Of a DNA stretch of 21,797 bases, positions 1 to 7,703 are shown piece after piece; position 1 is the first letter of the stretch; each line of letters opens with the position of its first letter. Position numbers and translations under genes: made by a program. Source of the stretch: a virus; the IMG/VR virus record IMGVR_UViG_3300030117_005195, positions 1 to 21,797 of that record. One strand, written 5' to 3'. The notes under the pieces were generated by a model, which saw only the letters and a list, made by a program, of their open reading frames with translations, was not told where the DNA came from and made no database searches.

Positions 1-1172
1 GCATAATAAATTGTTTCAGCTCCAAGTTCTAAACCAAAATTAGTTATAGGGCTATTAGGAACAATTGGTTCTATAATTGAAGTTCCAAGTTTTTTTGCTG
101 CCAAAGTAGCAACTCTGTATTCTTGATATTGATCAGTAGTCCATCTACTTAAATTATAATTATAATTTGGATCACCAAAACTTCTTGGTACTTTTATTTC
201 TTGTTTACTAAAAAGTTTTTGTCCAAGATTTTTTAAATCTCCTATAGTATCAACTGCTTTTGTACCCCCTGTTTTACTTGCATTTTTCCAAGCTTCTTTT
301 AAACTTGGAAGAGGTATTTTATTTGCTTGTTTAAATGACCAAGTCCCTAACTTTCCTCCTGCTCCTACTCCTGCTCTTGAAAGTGTATGAGATATTAAAG
401 GAATCCCTGTAGCATAAGATGCTGCTGTAATTAACCCTTCATGCCCAAGAGCATCAGGTATTCTTCTTATCATTGCTCTGCTTGTTATATCTTCTCCTAA
501 CTGCGAACCTCTTCCTATACTTTTTATTAATGCATGAGCTCCAAGTTGTAAAGCATTTCTAGTTCTGTCTTTTTTAATTACATCAGCTTTGTCTATACTC
601 CACGTTTGTTTTTCTTTATCCCAAGGACCAACATCAGAAAAATCTGCAACGGAAGAACTAAAAGGATTTAATCTGCCATCAGCAGTTGTAAAGTTATAAA
701 GATTATTTAACTTAGCTTCTTCAAGAAATGATGAATATATATTCCCCATATTTTTATTAAAATCTTGCCTAACTCTTTGTTCTATAGGAATGCTTGAATC
801 AAAAAATCCTTGCCCTGCCCAATCTGCGTAATCTCCTGAAAGAATAGGTTCTTGCAATTCGTCTCTCCATTGCTGTCTTTCAAAAGGAGTTTGTCTAAAC
901 ATAGGCATATTAGGAATTTTTTTAGCAAGGTTTCCTACAGTTTGCCCAAAAGGAATAAGTACTCCTCCTTGAGATTTTAATAACGGATCATAAAAAGGAG
1001 GTTCGGGTGGTGGGGGCAAAGGGGGCATAGCCGGTCTATACGGATTATAAGCTTCAAATGATCTTCTTGGATTAAATCTTACCTGAGGATATGTTGTTAT
1101 ATTTGGATATAACGGGGTAGGAGGCAATATATTTGCATTCCTTACATTTCTTAAATCATTTGGAGTTGTCAT
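1..1172 (-). CDS. Unrecognised late/virion-region protein, N-terminal 390 residues (runs off the left edge)
   Basis: The frame is open from an ATG at 1172 to the window edge, so the C-terminus is missing. The start is chosen because GGAG lies five bases before this ATG; another ATG at 1177 directly abuts the GGAG and is too close. The N-terminal 60 residues are proline-rich, with a short PPLPPPPEPP run near residue 50. A Gly/Ala-rich, moderately hydrophobic stretch sits about two thirds along (around SYATGIPLISHTLSRAG). No catalytic motif or signal peptide is visible. It is the sixth gene of the minus-strand run that starts with terminase and portal, nine bases after the preceding gene. From position it is probably a virion or head-to-tail protein, but I do not recognise the family. 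Confidence 0.75.
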   Translation of the reverse strand, partial: MTTPNDLRNVRNANILPPTPLYPNITTYPQVRFNPRRSFEAYNPYRPAMPPLPPPPEPPFYDPLLKSQGGVLIPFGQTVGNLAKKIPNMPMFRQTPFERQQWRDELQEPILSGDYADWAGQGFFDSSIPIEQRVRQDFNKNMGNIYSSFLEEAKLNNLYNFTTADGRLNPFSSSVADFSDVGPWDKEKQTWSIDKADVIKKDRTRNALQLGAHALIKSIGRGSQLGEDITSRAMIRRIPDALGHEGLITAASYATGIPLISHTLSRAGVGAGGKLGTWSFKQANKIPLPSLKEAWKNASKTGGTKAVDTIGDLKNLGQKLFSKQEIKVPRSFGDPNYNYNLSRWTTDQYQEYRVATLAAKKLGTSIIEPIVPNSPITNFGLELGAETIYY

Positions 1173-1181
1173 TGCATCTCC

Positions 1182-1505
1182 TTAATAAAATAAAAATCTA
1201 GTTCTAGGGTTGTATTGCTGTGAGTATTCTCCTCTTGACTGAGGAGTCATTGCTGTATATCTTTCAGTAAAAGGATTAGTTGATAAATAATCTTGGAACC
1301 TCATAGTAGGCATATTGCCTTGCCTAAGTTGTGTTCCTAATTCTCCAAGATATTGATTGTAATAATCTTGAAATGAATCTTGAAAATGCCTTCTTCTGTT
1401 AGGACTTCCTTGTCCAAAAGATCGTCCTGTAGGAGAGCTATAATATGCAGCTTGTGGCTGATATTCTAAGAAATCACTAAATGGAGAAAAATCGTTTATA
1501 GCCAT
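1182..1505 (-). CDS. Small Tyr/Phe/Gln-rich hypothetical protein (107 aa)
   Basis: This 107-residue protein starts at ATG 1505, overlapping the TAA of the upstream 419-residue gene by one base (TAATG), which implies coupled translation. It is rich in aromatic residues and glutamine, with F-Q-D-Y type motifs: FQDSFQDYYNQYLGEL around residues 41-56 and FQDYL around 70-74. A similar PFQDYLDRAEL segment occurs in the 419-residue neighbour, so the two may be related or bind the same partner. No membrane segment or enzyme motif is visible. Its place in the head-gene run suggests a minor virion or assembly protein. That is inference from position only. Confidence 0.72.
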   Translation of the reverse strand: MAINDFSPFSDFLEYQPQAAYYSSPTGRSFGQGSPNRRRHFQDSFQDYYNQYLGELGTQLRQGNMPTMRFQDYLSTNPFTERYTAMTPQSRGEYSQQYNPRTRFLFY

Positions 1506-2764
1506 TATTGTGTAACAGCTCCTGCTGATCCTATTTGATTTCCAAGAGGATCAAATGTTGGCATTGTTTGTTGTAACACAGGAGCAACATATCCTGTTTG
1601 TTGTTGTAATGCCCAAGCTAAAGGATTGTCTCTATACATTTGATTTTCTAATGAAGCTTGTGCAAACCTTCTATTCATTATATTTGCATATGTATTTCTT
1701 AATAAAGGATTAACATTGTATGACATTAATTGAGCAGCTAGTTGCCCTCTTCTGTTTCTAGCCCCTGTGTCTACCATATCATCTGCTCCTATTCCGTATT
1801 GTTGAGCTAATTGAGCTTGTGTAACAGGATCAAAATTAGCAAAATTACCATAAATATTTTCAAGCTGTCCCCACATATCTTGAGCACTAGCAGGGGCGTA
1901 ATTTGCCGTAAGATAATTTGCAAAACCTCCTGCTCCTTGTGTTGCTGATCTAAGAGGATCCATCAATCCATAACTTAATTCAGCTCTATCTAAATAATCT
2001 TGAAAAGGTCTTTGAAATGTTGGGGCTATATTTGCCAAATTTGCTGTTGAAAGCAATCCTGCATATTGACCCGGAGTTGTCATTGTTCTTGGGTCAAACA
2101 ATCCTCCTGTATCCCAAGGACCAACAGGGGTAGTTACACCTGATGGTTGTCCACTTATAGTTGGTATTATCCCTGAATCAAAGTTTTTCCATTGTTCCCA
2201 ATCATTAGCCATATTATTTCCTCCTGTTTTCTTAAAAGCATTCAACCAAGCTGCAGACATAGGTTGTTTTTTCTTATCTGCTGTTGTTAGTGTTTTAGTA
2301 GTCCCTCCTCCTCCACTAGCAGGTGGAGTCCCTGCTCCTCCTCCACTAGGTGGTGGAGCTCCTCCTTCTCCCCCTTCAGATCCTAACGGAGGTGTTCCTC
2401 CACCCTGAACTATTCCTTCTAGTCTTTGTTGAGCAACTACATCTCCTGTTAAAGCAGCTACTTGTAAAGCTATATTAGTTGTAAGTGCTTGTATAGTAGT
2501 GTCTAAACTTTTGTCATAAGGATTACTCAATAGCCTTCCTGACATATCTTTAGGACTCTTATTTACTACGTTAGTTCTAGCCTGACCTTCAGCTACTTCT
2601 TTAGTAAGCTTAACTATTTCTTTCATGTAAGCTTCACTATTTGTCATACCTTTTTCTAAAGCTAATAAATGAATTTCCTGAGGAGTCATATTTCTATAAG
2701 AAACATTTTTTAGTTCTCCCGTATCTTTATCAAAATATTCTACTCTATTTACTGTTAACGACAT
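1505..2764 (-). CDS. Unrecognised virion-region protein with a Gly/Pro linker (419 aa)
   Basis: This 419-residue protein is directly downstream of the portal gene and is preceded by AGGAG six bases before its ATG. Three parts can be seen. Residues 1-115 are mostly charged and helical-looking, with an opening like VEYFDKDTGELKNVSYRNMT. Residues about 120-160 are a low-complexity Gly/Pro/Ser linker. The C-terminal 250 residues are rich in Gln, Asn, Tyr and Ala and include a PFQDYLDRAEL segment echoed in the next gene. A scaffold, protease or capsid protein often follows the portal, but no serine-protease motif or recognisable HK97-type capsid pattern is visible. A flexible linker between a helical head and a Gln-rich domain would fit an internal virion or scaffold-like protein. 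The function is unknown. Confidence 0.75.
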   Translation of the reverse strand: MSLTVNRVEYFDKDTGELKNVSYRNMTPQEIHLLALEKGMTNSEAYMKEIVKLTKEVAEGQARTNVVNKSPKDMSGRLLSNPYDKSLDTTIQALTTNIALQVAALTGDVVAQQRLEGIVQGGGTPPLGSEGGEGGAPPPSGGGAGTPPASGGGGTTKTLTTADKKKQPMSAAWLNAFKKTGGNNMANDWEQWKNFDSGIIPTISGQPSGVTTPVGPWDTGGLFDPRTMTTPGQYAGLLSTANLANIAPTFQRPFQDYLDRAELSYGLMDPLRSATQGAGGFANYLTANYAPASAQDMWGQLENIYGNFANFDPVTQAQLAQQYGIGADDMVDTGARNRRGQLAAQLMSYNVNPLLRNTYANIMNRRFAQASLENQMYRDNPLAWALQQQTGYVAPVLQQTMPTFDPLGNQIGSAGAVTQ

Positions 2765-2776
2765 TTTAATCTCCTA

Positions 2777-4576
2777 TTATAATGGTCCCATTCCCCTAGC
2801 ATTTGGTCTAGGGGTATTTGGAGGCACTAACGGACCTGCTTGTGGAGTTGGAGTTGGAGGTGGTACTCCCATTCCTGCATTAGGCATAGCCCTTGGGTCT
2901 GCTGTCGGTCCTGCCCCTCCTTGTCCTTGCATACCCATTTGTTGACTTTGCATATCCTGTTGTTGCCTCATCATCATTTTTTGTTTTAGTATATATAATA
3001 ACTCGCCTAAGTACAATTGTGCAAGGTCTTCTCTACCACGTTCTTCTGCAGATTGCATCAATGTAAATAGTTTAGCTTCCGGTAAAAGCTCTGTTGCTTC
3101 TTGTTCTTTAATTGCATTATCAATAGTATCTGTATCTTGTAATCCAAGAATTTTATCTCTGATAAATATATCAGGAAGTAAAGGATTGGGTCCTTCTCTA
3201 GCAATTTGTGCCATGCTCATCTTAGACATATCATCTTGAGGCAGTTGTCCAACAAAACTAATCTCTATATCTTTAGCCATTTCAATACTTTCAGGTGTAA
3301 TAACTTCATTAAAATAAGCTCTGTTCATATCTCTTCCCGATAATTCCATAGGTCTAAAGTTTCCTGACATATATTGATCGCACAATAACATACACATTTT
3401 CATATAAGCATCTTCTAATGCTTCCATTCTAGGTTGTAGTACGCTATCAATTCCTTGCCTTAAAGTATTAATTGCAAATCCTGACAATTGAAATTGTAAG
3501 TCTCCATATATACTGTGAGGCAATGTCCCTCTTTGCATATCTCCTGTAAGAACTCCCATAAACCCTTGGGTTTCTCTAGACATTTCTAGTAACCCTAATG
3601 GTTCTATGTCCTCTCCTTGAGCAAGAGAAATTTCTGTCCCTTCTTTATAGGGATCTTCATCAAGGGTTTTACTTCCATCTCTAGATTTAATTTTTAACCC
3701 TTGCCTTCTTGCACGAGCAGTAAGCTCTAACATTATTGACATCATTAAATTATTTTTTTCATATATATCTCTAGAAGATTTAAATACAGACTCTCCAAAA
3801 TCTTCAACAGTACTTTCTATATCTGTGTGTTCTGCTAAAGCTTGTACAGGAGGTGTTGCCCCTACGGGTCCAATAAATACAGGGACTCTTGGAGACCCAT
3901 GAGCTGTTGCTTTTTTTACTACCTGCCCATTCCCTACTACTACAATGTTTTCTTCTTTGTCATAGTAATCGTAAACATATAGCCAATCCTCATCAGCCCT
4001 GTCTGTAGCCTCTCCATTTATTCTTACTCCGTATTCTTCCTCTATTTCAGCTCTGCCTTTTTGTATCTTGTGACAAGCCCAAGCTAATCCGTTAGCCCCG
4101 ACTCCCCAATAAGTATGCATTGGATCCCACGGACTTATATCCACGTATGTTGTCCCATCATCTTTTTTAGTTAACAAGGCTCTCCCTGCATACCAACCAC
4201 GAATAGCAATATAAAATGCAAGTTGGTTTTTAATAGAAGGACTTAAAGAATTTTTTAATCTTTCATCTGCAGACCTTAACATTCCTAGAAAAACTTTTTC
4301 TTTATTGTTATTAGCAAATCTTATTTCTTCGTTTTCATGTATGTTAGGTATTCGTGCTACCATTTCCGAAGATACTATCCATGATATAACTTTATCTGCA
4401 TAAGTTTGTGGGGCATTAGAAGTGTATGATTGGTATCCGTCCCCTGCGTCATAAGGATCTAATCTATACAAAGAATAATCATCTTCCATTCTTTGTCTTA
4501 GTTTTTCTGTATTATCATAATGTACATCTACTTTATCGATAATATCAGATGCTTTTAATTTTTTTCTCTTTGCCAT
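2777..4576 (-). CDS. Phage portal protein (599 aa)
   Basis: The portal forms the dodecameric DNA channel at the capsid vertex, docks the terminase and nucleates head assembly. The call rests on position (one base after the large terminase stop), length (599 aa, normal for portals) and composition. There is an N-terminal Lys-rich tail, an aromatic YSLYRLDPYDAG region, and the pattern TYADKVISWIVSSEM followed by SPWDPMHTYWG. A long helical middle and a Met/Gln-rich, then Pro-rich C-terminal tail (from about residue 530) follow; such a tail is common in portals. GGAG of the ribosome-binding site lies within the last codons of the terminase gene, five bases before the ATG. The family was inferred from architecture and order, not from a profile search. 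Confidence 0.82.
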   Translation of the reverse strand: MAKRKKLKASDIIDKVDVHYDNTEKLRQRMEDDYSLYRLDPYDAGDGYQSYTSNAPQTYADKVISWIVSSEMVARIPNIHENEEIRFANNNKEKVFLGMLRSADERLKNSLSPSIKNQLAFYIAIRGWYAGRALLTKKDDGTTYVDISPWDPMHTYWGVGANGLAWACHKIQKGRAEIEEEYGVRINGEATDRADEDWLYVYDYYDKEENIVVVGNGQVVKKATAHGSPRVPVFIGPVGATPPVQALAEHTDIESTVEDFGESVFKSSRDIYEKNNLMMSIMLELTARARRQGLKIKSRDGSKTLDEDPYKEGTEISLAQGEDIEPLGLLEMSRETQGFMGVLTGDMQRGTLPHSIYGDLQFQLSGFAINTLRQGIDSVLQPRMEALEDAYMKMCMLLCDQYMSGNFRPMELSGRDMNRAYFNEVITPESIEMAKDIEISFVGQLPQDDMSKMSMAQIAREGPNPLLPDIFIRDKILGLQDTDTIDNAIKEQEATELLPEAKLFTLMQSAEERGREDLAQLYLGELLYILKQKMMMRQQQDMQSQQMGMQGQGGAGPTADPRAMPNAGMGVPPPTPTPQAGPLVPPNTPRPNARGMGPL

Positions 4577-4577
4577 A

Positions 4578-5915
4578 TTAGCTCCATCTTCTTACCTGAA
4601 TTGTGCTTCTTCCTGTTACGAAACTATACCCGAAATGATTAATCAATCCGTATATTAAAGCTTTTATCCCATGATTATACTTGTCTTGTGGCTGATTGCC
4701 AACTACGTTTCCGTCCCTATCCACTTTCCATTGATAAACTTTTGTCTGTCCATCAAACGGATTTGCTGCAGCTCCGAACTCTGATAACAAGCCTTTACAT
4801 TTAGGGGAAATAATAAGTTTAGGTTCTCCTTTCCCTGTTAGTTTTAGTGTAGATTTTAATCTTTCAGTCCCATCATTGATATTTATTTTTTCAGAATCTA
4901 AATATAATCCTGTACTATCTAGCCAAACTTCTGCAGGAGCAGACATTGCTTGATGTTGATACCCTGCAATGTCAATAACTCCATATGTTAAATCTTTGTA
5001 CCATGGTCTGTTTTGTGCAATGTTTATTATTTCTTCTGTAATTAAATTTTGTTCATATATTTCATCAAACACTCTTACCTGATCATTGATAATTTGCACA
5101 GCACAGACAGCATACGCCCCTGCATAACCGGGGTCTATCCACACATGAACAGGTTCGTCAGGCACATACTCTATATTCTCAGAGACGTGTATGTCAGGAC
5201 GGAACTCAGGAAACACAATCCCTCTTGGAGGGGAAGGTATCCCTTCTATTCTTTCCATAAAGAAATCATCACTAGAAGATTCTTTTAATCTTAATATTTC
5301 AGGATCATTTTTCCCTTCAGGGTATAGATGTTTGTTAGTCCATGAAGGGAGAGAATAAGATTGTTCATTATTAACCCCGTATTTCCATGACTGAAACATT
5401 TGTGGGTACCAACCGAGTGAAGATTCAAAAGTTCCTGCAAGAAATAGCCATGCTTTTCTTGGGGCACACCTACCTCGTAGTCTGTAAAAGCTTTCAAGAT
5501 CTAGCTGTGATGCTTCACAACCAATAATTCCGTTGGGAGCTTTCATAGCTAGGGTTCTAGGGTCCTTGGCAGACTTGGTTTCTATCACAGTTCCATCAGC
5601 AAGTTCTATCCTACCGGGGTCTACCCTTTTAGAAGCCTTCTTTAGTATCCCAAGTTGTGCAAAATCACTAACAAGGTACTCAAATTCTGCTCTAGTTCTC
5701 TCATAATCGGCTGCAACCAACCAATATAACCCTGCTTCTTCTGTTTCAAATGTCTTTTTTAGCAGGAATTTACTAGCAATCATGCTTTTACCTGCCTGTT
5801 CTCCCCCTGCTACAAGGATAAATCGCTTATCTGAGTCTAATATTACCTTTTGTTCTTCTGTAGGGGAGAAATCTACCTTGTTATACAGGTAATTTTCTAA
5901 ATCATTTGTTGTCAT
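4578..5915 (-). CDS. terL: Terminase large subunit (packaging ATPase-nuclease, 445 aa)
   Basis: This is the DNA-packaging motor: an N-terminal ATPase drives translocation into the prohead and a C-terminal RNase-H-like nuclease cuts the concatemer. The Walker A loop GGEQAGKS is at residues 37-44 after a hydrophobic strand (FILVA). NGIIGCEA at 128-135 is the likely Walker B, with E134 as catalytic acid, and FLAGTF at 158-163 fits the coupling motif. The nuclease half shows HVWIDPGYAG with D261, VIDIAG with D315, and a late KYNHGIKAL segment where a third metal ligand is usually found. The length is normal. It overlaps the end of the small terminase by 14 bases, with GAGGA about 12 bases before the ATG. 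Confidence 0.93.
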   Translation of the reverse strand: MTTNDLENYLYNKVDFSPTEEQKVILDSDKRFILVAGGEQAGKSMIASKFLLKKTFETEEAGLYWLVAADYERTRAEFEYLVSDFAQLGILKKASKRVDPGRIELADGTVIETKSAKDPRTLAMKAPNGIIGCEASQLDLESFYRLRGRCAPRKAWLFLAGTFESSLGWYPQMFQSWKYGVNNEQSYSLPSWTNKHLYPEGKNDPEILRLKESSSDDFFMERIEGIPSPPRGIVFPEFRPDIHVSENIEYVPDEPVHVWIDPGYAGAYAVCAVQIINDQVRVFDEIYEQNLITEEIINIAQNRPWYKDLTYGVIDIAGYQHQAMSAPAEVWLDSTGLYLDSEKININDGTERLKSTLKLTGKGEPKLIISPKCKGLLSEFGAAANPFDGQTKVYQWKVDRDGNVVGNQPQDKYNHGIKALIYGLINHFGYSFVTGRSTIQVRRWS

Positions 5916-6324
5916 TGTCTAAAATTTCCTCAGCTTGTTTAACAACTTTGGATTTTTTGGCTGCCATTTTCCGTAATTCTGACACAATTGTCTTTGCATC
6001 ATCAGATTGTGCGTCATTATTCCTATATTTATCAGGAAGATTGGCATTTAACAGAGTAATAAGTAATACCGGTTTAGAATAATCCTCGTTTTGTACCATC
6101 TTTTCTACCAATTGGAAGGCAGAAGCTTCTAAATCTTCCCCTATCCCTATACGAATATCGTTATAATCCTGCTTAAACTGTGGATCTTCCTCTATTAACT
6201 GATAAAAATAACTCCGACTTAACCCTCTAACAGCCCTAACTGCACGGGAAACTGTCTTGTTTAACTCATAAGACTCTAAAAATAGTTTCTTTAATCGTTC
6301 TTTATCTTTTTCTGAATATGCCAT
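5902..6324 (-). CDS. terS: Terminase small subunit (DNA-recognition, about 140 aa)
   Basis: Small terminases bind the packaging site and load the large subunit. This one has a helix-turn-helix-like N-terminal part (NKTVSRAVRAVRGLSRSYFY, then QLIEEDPQFKQDY) followed by a helical oligomerisation region and a basic KKSKVVKQ stretch near the end. It sits immediately upstream of, and overlaps, the large terminase gene. I chose the start at 6324 (MAYSEKDKERLKK) because the 15 extra residues from the upstream ATG at 6369 are Cys/Arg-rich, unlike the family, and that ATG lies inside a palindrome without a ribosome-binding site. The 6324 ATG has no SD either; a TGTTATACT extended -10 ends six bases before it, so the transcript may be leaderless. 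The longer start at 6369 cannot be excluded. Confidence 0.85.
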   Translation of the reverse strand: MAYSEKDKERLKKLFLESYELNKTVSRAVRAVRGLSRSYFYQLIEEDPQFKQDYNDIRIGIGEDLEASAFQLVEKMVQNEDYSKPVLLITLLNANLPDKYRNNDAQSDDAKTIVSELRKMAAKKSKVVKQAEEILDNDNK

Positions 6325-6330
6325 AGATCT

Positions 6331-6339
6331 AGTATAACA
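6331..6339 (-). promoter_or_regulatory. Extended -10 promoter element before the terminase genes
   Basis: On the minus strand TGTTATACT combines a TGn extension with a TATACT hexamer. No good -35 lies 16-19 bases upstream, which is tolerated in extended -10 promoters. The usual transcription start, about seven bases downstream, falls on the A of the ATG at 6324. The ATGTTA core is shared with the -10 elements at 7661 and 12044. Confidence 0.4.
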
Positions 6340-6357
6340 TACTTTCCTATTGCTACA

Positions 6358-6515
6358 TTGCAATTGCATAATAAATAAATATTATGCAATTGCTATATAT
6401 AGCTATAATAGCTATTATATATATATTATGAATATCAAATTGCAACTTATATTGCTTTCCCTTCTGTTTGCAACTGCAATTGCATATGCAATTGCAAGTA
6501 CAATTGCATTGCAAT
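6358..6515. repeat. TGCAATTGCA palindrome cluster; candidate origin or regulator-binding array
   Basis: The core TGCAATTGC(A) recurs about six times in 160 bases. Two large perfect palindromes stand out. One has arms GCAATTGCATAATA at 6360-6373 and its reverse complement at 6380-6393 around AATAAA. The other is a continuous 22-base palindrome at 6475-6496 built from two TGCAATTGCAT units head to head. Partial copies follow at 6501-6515. The stretch between is AT-only with TAGCTATAATAGCTAT repeats. Iterons and AT-rich unwinding sequence are typical of replication origins, but binding by a phage repressor is equally possible. Confidence 0.6.
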
Positions 6516-6567
6516 TAATGTATAATTAACTTGGGGGTAGGGAAAACGCTTTCATTTCTCCTTTTGT

Positions 6568-6597
6568 AAAGTAACAATATGTTCCTACCCCTGCCAA
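6568..6597 (-). promoter_or_regulatory. Candidate sigma70 promoter firing leftward toward terminase
   Basis: The minus strand reads TTGGCA at 6597-6592, an 18-base spacer, then TACTTT at 6573-6568, preceded by TG one base upstream (TGTTACTTT, an extended -10). A transcript would begin near 6560 and carry the palindrome cluster in a leader of about 235 bases. The hexamers match 5 of 6 and 4 of 6 consensus bases, so this is plausible but unproven. The site lies within a GGGGTAGG/CCTACCCC inverted repeat (6534-6541 and 6584-6591). Confidence 0.35.
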
Positions 6598-6639
6598 AGG
6601 GTTCTTTTTGTAAAAAAAATTCTGTCAAGGGTATCATCT

Positions 6640-6801
6640 ATTGTTTTCTTGTTGTTCTAAGCCATGCCCCGTTGTTAGTGTTTGTGTTGTTGTTTGTTGT
6701 TTTTGTTCTTGTTGTTGTTAATGTCTTTGTAGTTAGTGTTTGTTGTCTGTTATCTATTGTCTGTTGTCTACTGTCTGTTGTTAGTTGTTGTCTGTTGTTG
6801 G
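6640..6801. repeat. T/G-only strand-asymmetric tract with 14-bp tandem repeats
   Basis: For about 160 bases the plus strand is almost only T and G, with long TTG runs. Within it, near-identical 14-base units (consensus TRTTGTCTGTTRTC) start at 6741, 6755 and 6769, with a degenerate fourth at 6783. An 86-codon open frame passes through (6579-6839), but its product is a Val/Leu/Phe/Cys run generated by the repeat, so I do not call it a gene. If the minus strand is transcribed, the RNA here would be A/C-rich and unstructured. Confidence 0.75.
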
Positions 6802-6827
6802 TAGAGCAGCACACATATTATATTGCA

Positions 6828-6964
6828 CAGGTATATTGAGTCGCACTAGAGTCGCACTAAAGAGCCACTAAAGGAAAGAGCTACGCATATGCACACGTAT
6901 TTAGCACGAGCTACTGAAGGGGACTAGGAACGCACGTGTGCAGGTATATTGAGTTGCCCTAGAG
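6828..6964. repeat. 24-bp direct repeat pair
   Basis: CAGGTATATTGAG followed by T(C/T)GC(A/C)CTAGAG occurs at 6828-6851 and again at 6941-6964, identical at 22 of 24 positions. The second copy runs straight into a TACTGAAGG element at 6966, and GAGCTACTGAAGG occurs again at 6994. The region has no credible gene, so a duplicated regulatory module is the simplest reading. Confidence 0.65.
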
Positions 6965-7631
6965 CTACTGAAGGCTACCATGTGCGTAAGAGCTACTGAA
7001 GGGAAATTGCTATGTATGAGAGCTATAGGGCTAAAGATTGCCATACCATGAGAGCTATGCGTTTTTTTAGCTGTTTTCTTTGTCCACAAATATAAGATAA
7101 ACCTCCTTCATAGCCCCTTCGATAGCCATACGGGATAGCTATGCTGAAGGGTAATTGCAATTTTGCCACCTGCATTGATTCTCTTCATATTGCTATCCCG
7201 AATAGATTTAAGGCTATAAGTGAGATGGTATACTGAGGACAAAACTTTTACTAATGGAAAAAATTTTATCTCAGTAGTGTGAAGGGGAGTTAACCTATAG
7301 GTCTTAGTGATACTATCCCCATATACCTTCACTATACCTCTCATTGTATACAATGCTCTTCCTTCAGTATAGCTGAGACTAATAGGGATTTGACATTCGA
7401 TTTGGCTCTTATACTGAGATATATAAGCAAAAATGGGAAAATTTGCCCCTTCTTACCCCCTTCGTAAAAAAACCTTAAAAGTGGCATTTTTTGGGTGTCT
7501 ATAACCACAAATGATCTCAGTAAAATTTTTGGTCATTTTTATATAGTCTCAGTATATACCTTCAGAGCCATTTTTTGCCCTGTATGACCACGATTCATCT
7601 CAGTAAAGTCTGTTTGCATGGCTACTGAAGG
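6912..7631. repeat. Dispersed TACTGAAGG and TCTCAGTA element array in the divergent control region
   Basis: Perfect TACTGAAGG occurs on the plus strand at 6912, 6966, 6994 and 7623 and inverted at 7361. Outside this span it continues at 7735, 9123 and 9424, and inverted at 8271. A second element, TCTCAGTA, is at 7269, 7515, 7547 and 7598 and inverted at 7412. The two share the core TACTGA(A/G). A nine-base word should occur by chance less than once in the window. There is no credible gene between 6325 and 7703, so these are probably binding sites for a phage regulator or replication protein. Confidence 0.7.
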
Positions 7632-7636
7632 AAAAC

Positions 7637-7680
7637 TTGACAAAATATTTGAAAAAATGTTACTATATTCCCAACATTTT
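7637..7680 (+). promoter_or_regulatory. Early sigma70 promoter with an inverted repeat over the -10
   Basis: TTGACA at 7637-7642, an 18-base spacer and TACTAT at 7661-7666 form a good promoter, with TG one base upstream of the -10. The perfect inverted repeat AAAATGTT (7654-7661) / AACATTTT (7673-7680) brackets the -10 and the expected start near 7673, as an operator would. GAGG at 7695 and the first early ATG at 7704 follow. A TACTGAAGG copy ends six bases before the -35. Confidence 0.75.
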
Positions 7681-7703
7681 GAAAATAAATTTTAGAGGTC
7701 GAT

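Noticed and set aside
6579-6839. 86-codon plus-strand open frame (hydrophobic, Cys-rich product)
   Set aside because: It runs through the T/G-only tandem repeat; its Val/Phe/Leu/Cys run is what such a repeat would encode, and no ribosome-binding site precedes it.
6912-7002. CRISPR-like array from repeated GAGCTACTGAAGG
   Set aside because: Repeats are too short and irregularly spaced, spacers are not of constant length, and there are no cas genes.
6901-7353. Minus-strand open frames of 62 and 81 residues in the control region
   Set aside because: They have no ribosome-binding site or overlap with neighbours, and they consist largely of TACTGAAGG-type repeats. Their composition is unlike the real genes.
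7390-7415. TTGACA followed by TATACT as a rightward promoter
   Set aside because: The spacer is only 14 bases, shorter than functional sigma70 promoters, and the TATACT overlaps an inverted TCTCAGTA copy.
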